A stretch of 64,000 nucleotides of DNA from CAXBNB01 sp965267535 (GTDB taxonomy: Bacteria > Bacteroidota > Bacteroidia > Cytophagales > Cyclobacteriaceae): NCBI GenBank assembly GCA_965267535.1, contig OZ254082.1, positions 744,001 to 808,000 on the forward strand, in the 5' to 3' direction. Positions within the stretch are counted from its first letter, which is position 1; each line of letters begins with the position of its first letter. The position numbers and the translations under genes were made by a program. The notes below the pieces were generated by a model. That model saw only the letters and a program-made list of their open reading frames with translations. It ran no database searches and was not told where the DNA came from. Positions 33,977-42,347 of the stretch are shown piece after piece.

Positions 33977-35284
33977 ATGTCTTCTTTTATCATTATTACA
34001 TCGATAGTAGCGTTCACCCTGGTGATTTTGCTACTGGTGTTTATTCTACTCTTTGCCCAGTCTAAGCTGGTGCAGTCGGGGGATGTGAAAATTACCATCA
34101 ATGGCGATACAGCCAATCCAATTACAGCCTCAGCAGGCTCTACCCTACTCACTACTCTGGGTGCTCAGAAAATCTTTTTGCCTTCTGCCTGTGGTGGAGG
34201 GGGAACCTGTGCCATGTGTAAGTGTAAAGTATTGGATGGCGGTGGAGATGTGTTGCCTACCGAAGTGGGGCACCTTAGCCGTACAGAACAAAAGGAAAAG
34301 GTAAGACTTTCCTGCCAGGTGAAGGTAAAAGAAGACATGAACATCGAAATTCCCGAAGAGATATTTGGTATCAAAAAATGGGAGTGTGAGGTGATCTCAA
34401 ACTACAACGTTGCTACGTTTATCAAGGCGTTTATCGTAAGACTTCCCGAAGGAGAAAATCTCGACTTTCAGGCCGGAGGGTATATTCAGATCGATGTGCC
34501 TAAATGTGAGGTAGATTATAAAGATATTGACATTAGTCCCGATCCAAGCGATCCTGCTGGTCCAGACAAGTTTAAGGAAGACTGGGATAAGTTTGGTTTG
34601 TGGGATTTGAAAATGAAAAATGACGAGCCGGTATTTAGGGCTTATTCTATGGCTAACCACCCTGCCGAGGGTAATATCGTGATGCTAACTATCCGTATAG
34701 CTACTCCGCCATGGGATAGAAGCAAAAACGCATGGATGGATGTAAACCCGGGTATTTGTTCTTCTTATGTATTCTCCAGAAAGCCGGGAGATAAAGTTAC
34801 CATCTCTGGACCTTATGGTGAATTTTTCATCAAAGAAACAGAAGCCGAAATGATCTATATCGGTGGAGGAGCAGGAATGGCCCCTATGCGTTCGCATCTT
34901 TTCCACCTTTTCCATACACTGAAAACAGGAAGAAAAGTAACCTACTGGTATGGAGGACGATCTAAGCGTGAGCTTTTCTATATCGAAGACTTTAGAAAAA
35001 TAGAAAAAGAGTTTCCTAACTTCAAGTTCTTTGTCGTATTGTCTGATCCTCTACCAGAAGACAATTGGGTGGAGAAAAAATCGATAGACGATCCCGAAGG
35101 AGACGGATTCCTGGGCTTTGTACACAATGCTGTGATCGATCACCAGCTCAAGCATCATGAAGCTCCCGAAGACATAGAGTTTTATTTCTGTGGTCCTCCT
35201 ATGATGAACCAGGCAGTACTCAAAATGTGTGATGATTGGGGAGTGCCTGACGAAAATGTGTCGTTTGACGACTTTGGAGGTTAA
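33977..35284 (+). CDS. nqrF: Na+-translocating NADH:quinone reductase subunit F
   Basis: This 435-residue subunit has one N-terminal helix (residues 3-27), a 2Fe-2S domain with Cys72, Cys78, Cys81 and Cys113, an FAD site (FRAYSMANHP) and an NADH site (GGGAGMAPMRSHLF, then FYFCGPPMMNQAVLKM). It takes NADH electrons into the Nqr complex, which pumps Na+. It is slightly longer than most NqrF. NqrA-E are not next to it in this window, and it has its own promoter and terminator. Confidence 0.93.
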   Translation: MSSFIIITSIVAFTLVILLLVFILLFAQSKLVQSGDVKITINGDTANPITASAGSTLLTTLGAQKIFLPSACGGGGTCAMCKCKVLDGGGDVLPTEVGHLSRTEQKEKVRLSCQVKVKEDMNIEIPEEIFGIKKWECEVISNYNVATFIKAFIVRLPEGENLDFQAGGYIQIDVPKCEVDYKDIDISPDPSDPAGPDKFKEDWDKFGLWDLKMKNDEPVFRAYSMANHPAEGNIVMLTIRIATPPWDRSKNAWMDVNPGICSSYVFSRKPGDKVTISGPYGEFFIKETEAEMIYIGGGAGMAPMRSHLFHLFHTLKTGRKVTYWYGGRSKRELFYIEDFRKIEKEFPNFKFFVVLSDPLPEDNWVEKKSIDDPEGDGFLGFVHNAVIDHQLKHHEAPEDIEFYFCGPPMMNQAVLKMCDDWGVPDENVSFDDFGG

Positions 35285-35674
35285 TCTTCAGTACAAAATA
35301 AAGAATCAAAGAGGGGAATTTTGTTCCCCTTTTTTTATGTAGTTTTGATTGAGTCAACCTTCACTGAGGCTCAAGAAGCAAGTGGGGCATTGTGCAAAAC
35401 GGGCAGGCACAGGGATGCGAAAATTGGTGATCGGATGCGGGTAAAGGCCTTGAGCGTTAAATTTTCCATGATTTTTGCCTGCTTTTTATCTAGAAAAAGT
35501 AGGTGCCCTTCCGGCATGAGGAAAAGAGTAAGAGAACAATTGCCTGGTATCTTTTGCCATAGTCTTATTGCCAAATTGTATGTTATAATAAATTTACCTA
35601 TTGTAAATCACGTAGCACCAAAATAATACCCCAACATAAAACCCGTAGAACTTTTCATTTATTACTAGCCTATC
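35285..35674. other. 390-base spacer between nqrF and the arginase-like gene
   Basis: It begins with the nqrF terminator. The short plus-strand frame at 35321-35626 and a minus-strand one at 35371-35574 have no recognisable protein features, no good ribosome site and unusual composition. I see nothing else here except possible promoter signals near 35590-35660. Confidence 0.5.
35312..35336 (+). terminator. intrinsic terminator of nqrF
   Basis: The stem AGGGGAA with TTCCCCT and a seven-base T-run lies 27 bases after the nqrF stop. Confidence 0.8.
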
Positions 35675-36832
35675 ATGGATCTTAAACTATTTTTTGACGC
35701 GATTGATGAAAACCTGGCATCAGAAGCCTTGCCAAACGATTCACTTTTTAATTACATCTATGTAAATGAACATAAGATGCCCGAAAAAGAGGGGATAGAC
35801 ATAGCCATTATTGGCTTGAACGAGGTGAGAGGCAATAGTGCTATTCAATCGAGTGGAGTAAATCAGATCCGAAAAAAACTATACTCCTTAAAAAAGGGAA
35901 GTGGGGTGTGCAACATTGCAGATCTGGGAAACCTCCGTAACGGTCCCGATCCTGAGGAGACGCTGAGTCGCATCAGAGAAGTGGTATATCACCTGATGGA
36001 AGATAATATTCTACCTATTCTGATAGGAGGTACGCATGACCTGGATGTGGGGCAATACATGGCCTACCAGAACCAGGATAAGCTGGTGAGTATACTTAAT
36101 GTAGACAGTCGCTTTGACCTGGAAGATGGAGCTAAAGCAGAACTGAATCAAAAACACATCCATCGTATTTTTACTCATGAACCCAATTACCTGTTTAATT
36201 ACAATCACCTGGCGCATCAAAGCTATTTGGTAAATCCATCGGCTATGAAAGTCATGGAGCAACTGAATTTTCAGGCGTATAGATTGGGTGAAATTCGAGA
36301 TGATTTGCGTAAAACTGAGCCACTGATTCGTGAAGCGGATATGCTCACTTTTGATATATCGGCGATCAGAAGCCATCATTGCCCCGGAGGTTCAGGTTCT
36401 GAAGTATTTGGGCTTACCGGAGAGGAGGCCTGTCAAATATGCTGGTATGCAGGTATGAACGACAAACTCAGTTCAGCGGGATTCTATGAATACAACCCCG
36501 ATAAAGATACCGAAGGTCACCCTACAGCCATGACTATGGCGGTAATGATTTGGTATTTTATTGAAGGATTTAAAAACAGAAAAGGCGAGCGTGGGTTTCA
36601 AACCAATGACTTCTTAAAGTATATAGTGTCTATGGATGCTTCCCCAGAATCAATTGTATTTTACAAAAGTCAGCTTTCTGAAAAGTGGTGGATGGAAGTG
36701 CCCAATGCCTCACCCAAAGGTGTGTACGATAGAAATTTCATCATCCCCTGCGACTATTCAGATTATGAAAAAGCCACCAGGGGAGAAGTGCCATCGCGCT
36801 GGATCAGCACAGTAGCCAAAACCTCATCCTGA
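35675..36832 (+). CDS. arginase/formimidoylglutamase-family protein with altered metal ligands
   Basis: This 385-residue protein has the ureohydrolase fold: ILIGGTHDLDVGQYMAY (His121-Asp122), then LNVDSRFDLED, then ADMLTFDISAIRSHHCPGGSG. In active members the second site is D-x-H-x-D, but here it is Asp144-Ser-Arg146-Phe-Asp148, and the third site D-x-D is Asp227-Ile-Ser229. So the binuclear Mn site may be lost or changed. The family gives arginase, agmatinase and formimidoylglutamase; here activity is uncertain. It stands alone on the plus strand. Confidence 0.8.
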   Translation: MDLKLFFDAIDENLASEALPNDSLFNYIYVNEHKMPEKEGIDIAIIGLNEVRGNSAIQSSGVNQIRKKLYSLKKGSGVCNIADLGNLRNGPDPEETLSRIREVVYHLMEDNILPILIGGTHDLDVGQYMAYQNQDKLVSILNVDSRFDLEDGAKAELNQKHIHRIFTHEPNYLFNYNHLAHQSYLVNPSAMKVMEQLNFQAYRLGEIRDDLRKTEPLIREADMLTFDISAIRSHHCPGGSGSEVFGLTGEEACQICWYAGMNDKLSSAGFYEYNPDKDTEGHPTAMTMAVMIWYFIEGFKNRKGERGFQTNDFLKYIVSMDASPESIVFYKSQLSEKWWMEVPNASPKGVYDRNFIIPCDYSDYEKATRGEVPSRWISTVAKTSS

Positions 36833-36842
36833 CAGGGAGCTA

Positions 36843-37052
36843 TCAGGAGTCGGGCATTACTATCCAAAGGATAACATAGACCAGAATACCGGGAAAACCT
36901 ATACTCAGAACTGAGAGTAAGATATAGCCTAGTCTTGCAAGGGTAGGGTCTATGCCCAGGTAGTCGGCCAGTCCGCCGCATACACCACCTATCATTCTGT
37001 CGCTGGATCGGGTTAGTTTTTTCGCCATTGTGCTGTTTGTCTTGTTATCCAT
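36843..37052 (-). CDS. PspC-domain protein
   Basis: This 69-residue protein has the PspC core KLTRSSDRMIGGVCGGLADY, then LGIDPTLARLGYILLSV, and one to two membrane helices near the end with VILWIVMPDS. PspC domains act in membrane-stress sensing together with PspA. It lies apart from the PspA operon. An ATG at 37028 is an alternative start. Confidence 0.88.
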   Translation of the reverse strand: MDNKTNSTMAKKLTRSSDRMIGGVCGGLADYLGIDPTLARLGYILLSVLSIGFPGILVYVILWIVMPDS

Positions 37053-37117
37053 TTCAATTTCGTGATTTTGTTATAAAATTCTAAGTCTTTGTTGAAATTC
37101 TTTATTGCCCCAGGTAA

Positions 37118-37321
37118 TTAATTGCGGGCAAGAGTATCTACCCAATCAATGAGTTTTCCTGCATGTGCATTTATCCTGTAATCGACGCTTTGAAACGGGT
37201 TGTTTTTATAACTCAGTGTAGTGCGTCCGATGGCTTTAGAGTGGTAGCCTATAATAATGGCTACCAGTACGCCAAGTAATATTAGCAGGAGTTTTTGAAT
37301 ATTGAGATCAGGTTTTTTCAT
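37118..37321 (-). CDS. small single-helix membrane protein
   Basis: This 67-residue protein has one membrane helix (LLLILLGVLVAIIIGYHSKA) and a polar end, KLIDWVDTLARN. It lies upstream of the PspC gene on the same strand with 65 bases between. I do not recognise a family. Confidence 0.55.
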   Translation of the reverse strand: MKKPDLNIQKLLLILLGVLVAIIIGYHSKAIGRTTLSYKNNPFQSVDYRINAHAGKLIDWVDTLARN

Positions 37322-37487
37322 TTCAAAACTGTATTTGTACTTTGAAAGACAAGACCTATGCCATAAAGTATAACTTTCTGTTAATCAAGGGTTAGTGAGG
37401 TTTTGGTAAGAGGTGAAGTGTGCAAATGTGTATTGTTTTCGAACACAGTAAAACAAATGAGTGTACGAAGGTGTACGGTGTTGTTTA

Positions 37488-38606
37488 CTAAAGCCCTGCC
37501 CAAAAAGCTACATTATGGGCCAATCGTACCATCGGGTAAATGAGCCAGACATAAGCGAGTATAGTCGCTATATATGAAGGGCATGAAAGTGCACGGGTTA
37601 GGGATTTGATACCAGAACAAAAGACCAGCAGTAAAGGAAGGTAAATAAGAGAAAGATACCGTTCGATATCAGAGAAAATCAGATCGCCTTTGAGGGTGAT
37701 CAAGACGATGAAAATCAAAGTCTGAAAAGCGAGCAATCGATTAAAAGCAGTGTGAAGGCTGTTTTTCAGCGAAAAACCTACCCCTGCACAAAGTATTGTT
37801 ACGCTAGTAAAAGCAGTAATATTTGTCAAATGATCGCTGTAGAGGGGAGCAAACCACCTGGCTATACCGTAAATTACCTGCTGAGCATTGTCAAATATCT
37901 TCACACCCGATATGTGGTCGAGCCGGCCAAAGTGATGAACATGAGCGTATAGCAGCACCTGCCAAACGCCAAAGAGCAGGATGGGCACTACTGCCGAAAC
38001 CAGCGCTAGCCTGCTTTGAGCGGTGTGGCGAACCTGACTGTATAGCCATGCGCCTGGAAGTACAACCAGAAAAATGCCAATGTGGCGTAATCCGATCATG
38101 AGAACACCTGTGATAATTGCCCCAAAAAACCATTTTTGGGATTTTTTCCGGTGGGCTTTGTAAATAAATACCAGATAAAAATTCCAGCAGAGTATAAAGA
38201 GAGGTTCGGGCAACAGCATGTGGTGAACAAGTATCCACGGAGTGCCCAGTGCGACCAGTATTTTGGTAAGTATGCGTACATCTCTTTCGCTTATTAGCTG
38301 TTCGATCAGGTAGAAAGCGGCTGATACAGACCCCAGCAAGCATAGGGTATGAACGATGCTCAGAATGAGCGTGTTGGCGTTTATGCTATAAAGAAAAAAA
38401 GTGAAGAGGGGAGGTTTGGCCTTGAAAGCGCCCAACGCAAATAAGTCGGTAAAGCCCTGAGTTTGTAGGTGGTGACAGGCGCCCAGATAGAGGTTGGAAT
38501 CATAGAGGGTAAACATACCGTCGTGCAGACAAAGTATGATTACCCCCATAGATGCCCCTATGAGGGGAAGATTTTCTGTTTCAATCGACCGAATGAAAGA
38601 ATTCAA
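37488..38606 (-). CDS. polytopic membrane protein, GT-C glycosyltransferase-like
   Basis: This 372-residue protein has about ten hydrophobic helices. The early DSNLYLGACHHLQTQG and GAFKAKPPLFTFFLYS recall the first loop of Dol-P-mannose/ArnT-like (GT-C) enzymes, where an Asp and a KPPL-type motif occur. A lipid-linked sugar transferase of the envelope is likely, but no substrate is clear. A polyprenol-phosphate sugar synthase (46403-47137) in the window could supply a donor. Confidence 0.6.
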   Translation of the reverse strand: MNSFIRSIETENLPLIGASMGVIILCLHDGMFTLYDSNLYLGACHHLQTQGFTDLFALGAFKAKPPLFTFFLYSINANTLILSIVHTLCLLGSVSAAFYLIEQLISERDVRILTKILVALGTPWILVHHMLLPEPLFILCWNFYLVFIYKAHRKKSQKWFFGAIITGVLMIGLRHIGIFLVVLPGAWLYSQVRHTAQSRLALVSAVVPILLFGVWQVLLYAHVHHFGRLDHISGVKIFDNAQQVIYGIARWFAPLYSDHLTNITAFTSVTILCAGVGFSLKNSLHTAFNRLLAFQTLIFIVLITLKGDLIFSDIERYLSLIYLPLLLVFCSGIKSLTRALSCPSYIATILAYVWLIYPMVRLAHNVAFWAGL

Positions 38607-38615
38607 GGTATTGGG

Positions 38616-39851
38616 TTAGCTGTTTTTGCCCGCATGATCGAGTACGGCATTCCATACCCGAAACACATTTTTGTAGCAAATCTTCGCTATATCTTCTTCT
38701 GAGTAGCCTCTGTTGAGTAATTCCTCGATCAGGTTGGGGTAGGTAGACACATCTTTGAGTCCGGTAGGCAAAGAATCACCCACACCGTCGTAATCCGATC
38801 CCAGTCCCACATAGTCTATGCCTGCTATTTTTACTACATGATCTATATGGTCGGCCACCAATTGCACATCGGCAAAGGGATCGTTTTCTTCCATCCATTT
38901 CTTCACAAAAGCACGTGTAAGGCTGTCGTTAGGAGCCAGGTCGTGCTCATCCATGTAGACGTGCTTTAGAGAATCTCTGCGTTTTAGGTTTTCCGCATAT
39001 TTGTAGGTAACAAATGAGGAGCCGAAGTTTATTTGTATCACTCCGTTTTTCTTGGCCAGTAATTTGATCATATCATCGCTCATGTTACGCTCAAAGCCGG
39101 GAGTAAACTTCCTTACCGAAGAATGAGAAGCTATGCAGGGTACGTCGGTCATCTCCATTACCTGATAAAAAGTACTGTCAGACACGTGAGATATATCCAC
39201 CATAATGCCTTGCTTGTTCATTTCTTTTACTACCTCACGACCAAACGGGCTGAGGCCATTCCAGGTGCGCGTGGGGTCATAAGAAGAGTCGCATATTTCA
39301 TTTACTTTGCCGTGGGTAAGCGTGATGTAGCGTATGCCACGATCAAAAAAGTATTTGATGTTGCTGAGGTCTCCCTCTATAGGAGAGCCGTTTTCCATAC
39401 CCATGGGCAGGGAGATTTTGCCTTCTTTGAAATTCTTTTCCACTTCTTTCGGTGATCCGGCAAGTGCAAACTGATCCGGATATGATTTGGCAATGTGCTC
39501 TACCATGTTGATCAGAGAGTCGGCCAATTCCTTAGATCCTCCGGTTTTTTGTAGTGCCGGTGGTATGAAGATCGACATAAACGGGGCATCCAGTCCGCCT
39601 TTTTTTGCACGGGGGTAGTCAAAGTCACCTTTGATGCCGTTGAGCAGGTCGGGTGTTTTTTTCAGGTCTAGAAATCCCATACTCTTGAGGTGGTAGGGCA
39701 AGTCGATGTGGCCATCAGTAATGATGTATTTTTTGGCCAGTTCCTGAGCGAGTTCTTTGTTGCTCTTTGTTACTTCTTTGTTTTGTTTTTGTTGGCAGGA
39801 AAAAAAGACCACCAAGGCCAGCAGCAACGGTATGTAATAGGGTTTAGTCAT
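38616..39851 (-). CDS. membrane dipeptidase (peptidase M19), lipoprotein
   Basis: A lipobox (LVVFFSCQQ; Cys19) is followed by a complete M19 dipeptidase: TDGHIDLPYH (His-x-Asp zinc ligands), PMGMENGSPI (Glu), DISHVSD and IASHSSVRKF (His), and GLGSDYDG near the end (Asp). Such enzymes cleave dipeptides, including D-amino-acid forms, outside the inner membrane. The length is 411 residues, normal for the family. Confidence 0.92.
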   Translation of the reverse strand: MTKPYYIPLLLALVVFFSCQQKQNKEVTKSNKELAQELAKKYIITDGHIDLPYHLKSMGFLDLKKTPDLLNGIKGDFDYPRAKKGGLDAPFMSIFIPPALQKTGGSKELADSLINMVEHIAKSYPDQFALAGSPKEVEKNFKEGKISLPMGMENGSPIEGDLSNIKYFFDRGIRYITLTHGKVNEICDSSYDPTRTWNGLSPFGREVVKEMNKQGIMVDISHVSDSTFYQVMEMTDVPCIASHSSVRKFTPGFERNMSDDMIKLLAKKNGVIQINFGSSFVTYKYAENLKRRDSLKHVYMDEHDLAPNDSLTRAFVKKWMEENDPFADVQLVADHIDHVVKIAGIDYVGLGSDYDGVGDSLPTGLKDVSTYPNLIEELLNRGYSEEDIAKICYKNVFRVWNAVLDHAGKNS

Positions 39852-39911
39852 GGCAATTGTGTTAGTTCGTTTATCGAATATAGTTTGATTATTATTAAAA
39901 ATTTGGGTTAG

Positions 39912-41792
39912 CTATGCCCGCTCAGACAGCTCGAGCCAGCGCAGTTCTTTTTCGTCTATTTGATCGGTGAGTTGTTCTATTTCCTGCGACCACTCGCTCA
40001 GTTGCGTGTGGTCATCACTCCCGGTGTTAAGCTTTTCTATCAGGCTGTTTTTTTGTTCTTCCAGTTTTGCAATTTCTTTTTCCAGGTTTTTAAATTCCTT
40101 TTGCTCGTTGAAACTGAGTTTCTTTTGAGTGTCCTTGACTTTAGCTTGCTTTTTTTCCTGCTTTGGAGCCTTTTCCGCTGCTACAGTTTCTTTCTCAGCT
40201 TTTACTTTTTCGCGGTAGTCAGTATAGTTACCCGGAAAGTCCTGAATGACCGGCGTGCTATCCAGTATGAAAAGGTGATCGACCAGCTTGTCCATAAAAT
40301 AGCGATCGTGAGACACCAGTATGAGGCATCCTGCAAAGTTTTGCAGGTAGTCTTCCAATATGTTTAGTGTTACTATGTCCAGGTCGTTGGTCGGTTCATC
40401 CAGTATAAGGAAGTTGGGGTTGGACATGAGCACCCGCAGTAGCTGGAGACGTCTTCTTTCTCCTCCACTTAGCTTGGATACGAAGTTGTGCTGTGTAGCA
40501 GGTGGAAAAAGAAACAGGTTGAGTAATTGTGAGGCGGTGACGGTACTGCCATCGTCCAGTGTAATGACTTCAGCTACCTCTTTCACTACATCTATTACCT
40601 TCTGGTTGTCGCTGGCAGCCAGTTCGTCTTGTGTGTAGTAGCCAAATTTCGTGTTTATGCCTTTGTCGATTTCTCCCGAATCTGCTGCAATTCTTCCGGT
40701 AAGCACATTAAGAAAGGTTGATTTTCCGGCTCCATTTTTCCCTACTACACCTAGTTTTTCACCTTTTTTAAATACGTAAGAGAAATTTTCAAAAATAGCT
40801 TTTCCGTCGTATGCTTTACTGATTTTGTTTAGTTCTATTATCTTTTTTCCCTGACGGCTGCCCGATACTTTTATCTCCAGTTCATTTTTGCTTAGGTCTA
40901 CCGATGCTTTTTCTTTTGTTTCGTAAAATGCATCTATCCGGTATTTGGCTTTTGTGCCTCTGGCTTTAGGTTGCCGACGCATCCATTCCAGTTCTTTTTT
41001 CATCAGGTTGCGAGCCTTGTCTTTTGTTGCTTGCTGCATTTCTTCGCGCTCAGCTTTTTGCTCCAGATAGCTACTGTAGTTGCCTTTAAATTTGTAGAGT
41101 TGTCCGTTGGCTATTTCTATTATTTCGTTTGTGACTTTATCCAGAAAGTACCTGTCGTGAGTTACCATCAGTAGCGATAGGTTGGCTTTTGATAAGTATT
41201 CTTCCAGCCATTCTATTATTTCCAGATCGAGGTGGTTGGTAGGCTCGTCAAGGATAAGCAGGTCTGGTTTATCGATAAGCACACGTGCCAGCGCTATTCG
41301 TTTTTTTTGGCCTCCTGATAGGTTGTTTATTTTTCTGTCCAGCTGTTTTATGCCCAGTTTGCCCAGTATTTCTTTGGCCCGGTGTTCGTAGTTCCAGGCG
41401 TTCAGGCTGTCTATTTTGGTTAGTAGTTCCTGTAGTTTTTCCTGCTCTTCGGGTGATGGGTTCGTTTTTTCAGCCAGTTGATTATATGCTTTGAGTACTA
41501 CGGCCTCAGGATGGCTGGAATCAAATATAGAGTCCAGTATAGTATCGTAGGCTTCCAGGTCAGGAGATTGGTCGAGATATTTAACCGTGATGCCTTTTAG
41601 AAACGAGACCACACCACTGTCGGGGCTGTCTTTGCCTGCCACTATGTTGAGCAACGTGGATTTACCACAGCCATTTACTCCTATTAGAGCTGCTTTCTGG
41701 CCTTGCTCCAGCCCAAAAGTCAGATCGCTGAAGAGTTGGTGTTCGTTATAACTTTTGCTGAGTTTTTCTACTGAAAGGTAATTGACGGGCAT
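39912..41792 (-). CDS. ABC-F family ATPase (Uup-like)
   Basis: I prefer the ATG at 41792, which begins MPVNYLSVEKLSKSY, over the one at 41840. There are two ABC domains: GVNGCGKSTLLNIV and LSGGQKKRIALARVL, then GKNGAGKSTFLNVL and LSGGERRRLQLLRVL, joined by a linker with many Arg and Lys. A coiled coil (about residues 540-620) ends the protein. ABC-F proteins act on the ribosome rather than in transport. Among them, this resembles Uup. Confidence 0.92.
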   Translation of the reverse strand: MPVNYLSVEKLSKSYNEHQLFSDLTFGLEQGQKAALIGVNGCGKSTLLNIVAGKDSPDSGVVSFLKGITVKYLDQSPDLEAYDTILDSIFDSSHPEAVVLKAYNQLAEKTNPSPEEQEKLQELLTKIDSLNAWNYEHRAKEILGKLGIKQLDRKINNLSGGQKKRIALARVLIDKPDLLILDEPTNHLDLEIIEWLEEYLSKANLSLLMVTHDRYFLDKVTNEIIEIANGQLYKFKGNYSSYLEQKAEREEMQQATKDKARNLMKKELEWMRRQPKARGTKAKYRIDAFYETKEKASVDLSKNELEIKVSGSRQGKKIIELNKISKAYDGKAIFENFSYVFKKGEKLGVVGKNGAGKSTFLNVLTGRIAADSGEIDKGINTKFGYYTQDELAASDNQKVIDVVKEVAEVITLDDGSTVTASQLLNLFLFPPATQHNFVSKLSGGERRRLQLLRVLMSNPNFLILDEPTNDLDIVTLNILEDYLQNFAGCLILVSHDRYFMDKLVDHLFILDSTPVIQDFPGNYTDYREKVKAEKETVAAEKAPKQEKKQAKVKDTQKKLSFNEQKEFKNLEKEIAKLEEQKNSLIEKLNTGSDDHTQLSEWSQEIEQLTDQIDEKELRWLELSERA

Positions 41793-41890
41793 AGCTTGTA
41801 TATTATTTGGCGAAGTTAAGCCAATGCCACGAAGCAGCAAAACATTCCCGCCTGCACCGAAAGGGAATGTTTTGAAGCTGAAGTTTGCGC

Positions 41891-42175
41891 TTAGTCCTGT
41901 CGTTTTTTGAATGCAGCCTGTACAGCTCTTTCTATTTCCAGCGCGGCATTAGACAAATGCAGCTTGATGTCGTCCCACTTGCCTTCGTTTTTAGTTTTAA
42001 AACGCTCGTACTCTTCCTCCAGCTTCCATTTTTTTTCTTTAAACTCCTTTATCTTTTCTTCCAGATCGTCTCTTATTTCCCCGCTGGCTCCTTTTGCTTC
42101 AGCTATTAGTTCGTCGATTTTGCGCCCAAGTTCTTGCAGCACACCTTCTACATGTCCATGTTGATCCTTTTCCAT
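41891..42175 (-). CDS. small acidic coiled-coil protein
   Basis: This 94-residue protein is nearly all alpha helix with heptads: VLQELGRKIDELIAEAKG, LEEKIKEFKEKKWKLEEEYE. It resembles the short stress-response coiled-coil proteins often found in Bacteroidota, but I assign no function. Confidence 0.65.
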   Translation of the reverse strand: MEKDQHGHVEGVLQELGRKIDELIAEAKGASGEIRDDLEEKIKEFKEKKWKLEEEYERFKTKNEGKWDDIKLHLSNAALEIERAVQAAFKKRQD

Positions 42176-42297
42176 GTTTTTCTGGTTTTTAAGTTAAGGT
42201 CTGTTTCCAAACACTAAAAATAGTGAACACTTTTAGCTCTCGCAAATGACAATGATCAGTCGGTGATGAAGAGGGGGGCGAATTTTTCATAAAAAAA

Positions 42298-42327
42298 AGA
42301 GAGCCAATTCGTTTTGGCTCTCTTTTT
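42298..42327. terminator. bidirectional terminator after P5C dehydrogenase
   Basis: A ten-base-pair stem (AGAGAGCCAA with TTGGCTCTCT) has an eight-base A-run on its left and a T-run on its right, so it can stop transcription from either side. It is 20 bases past the dehydrogenase stop. Confidence 0.8.
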
Positions 42328-42347
42328 TAGTATCTGCATCGCTACAA

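Noticed and set aside
35321..35626. 101-residue frame after nqrF
   Set aside because: It overlaps the nqrF terminator, has no ribosome site and shows no protein-like pattern.
37891..38343. 150-residue minus-strand frame inside the GT-C-like gene
   Set aside because: It overlaps the membrane protein in another frame; the Arg/Cys/His-rich composition is typical of a shadow.
42241..42347. Possible small RNA after P5C dehydrogenase
   Set aside because: The only structure is the bidirectional terminator; no other conserved pattern is visible.
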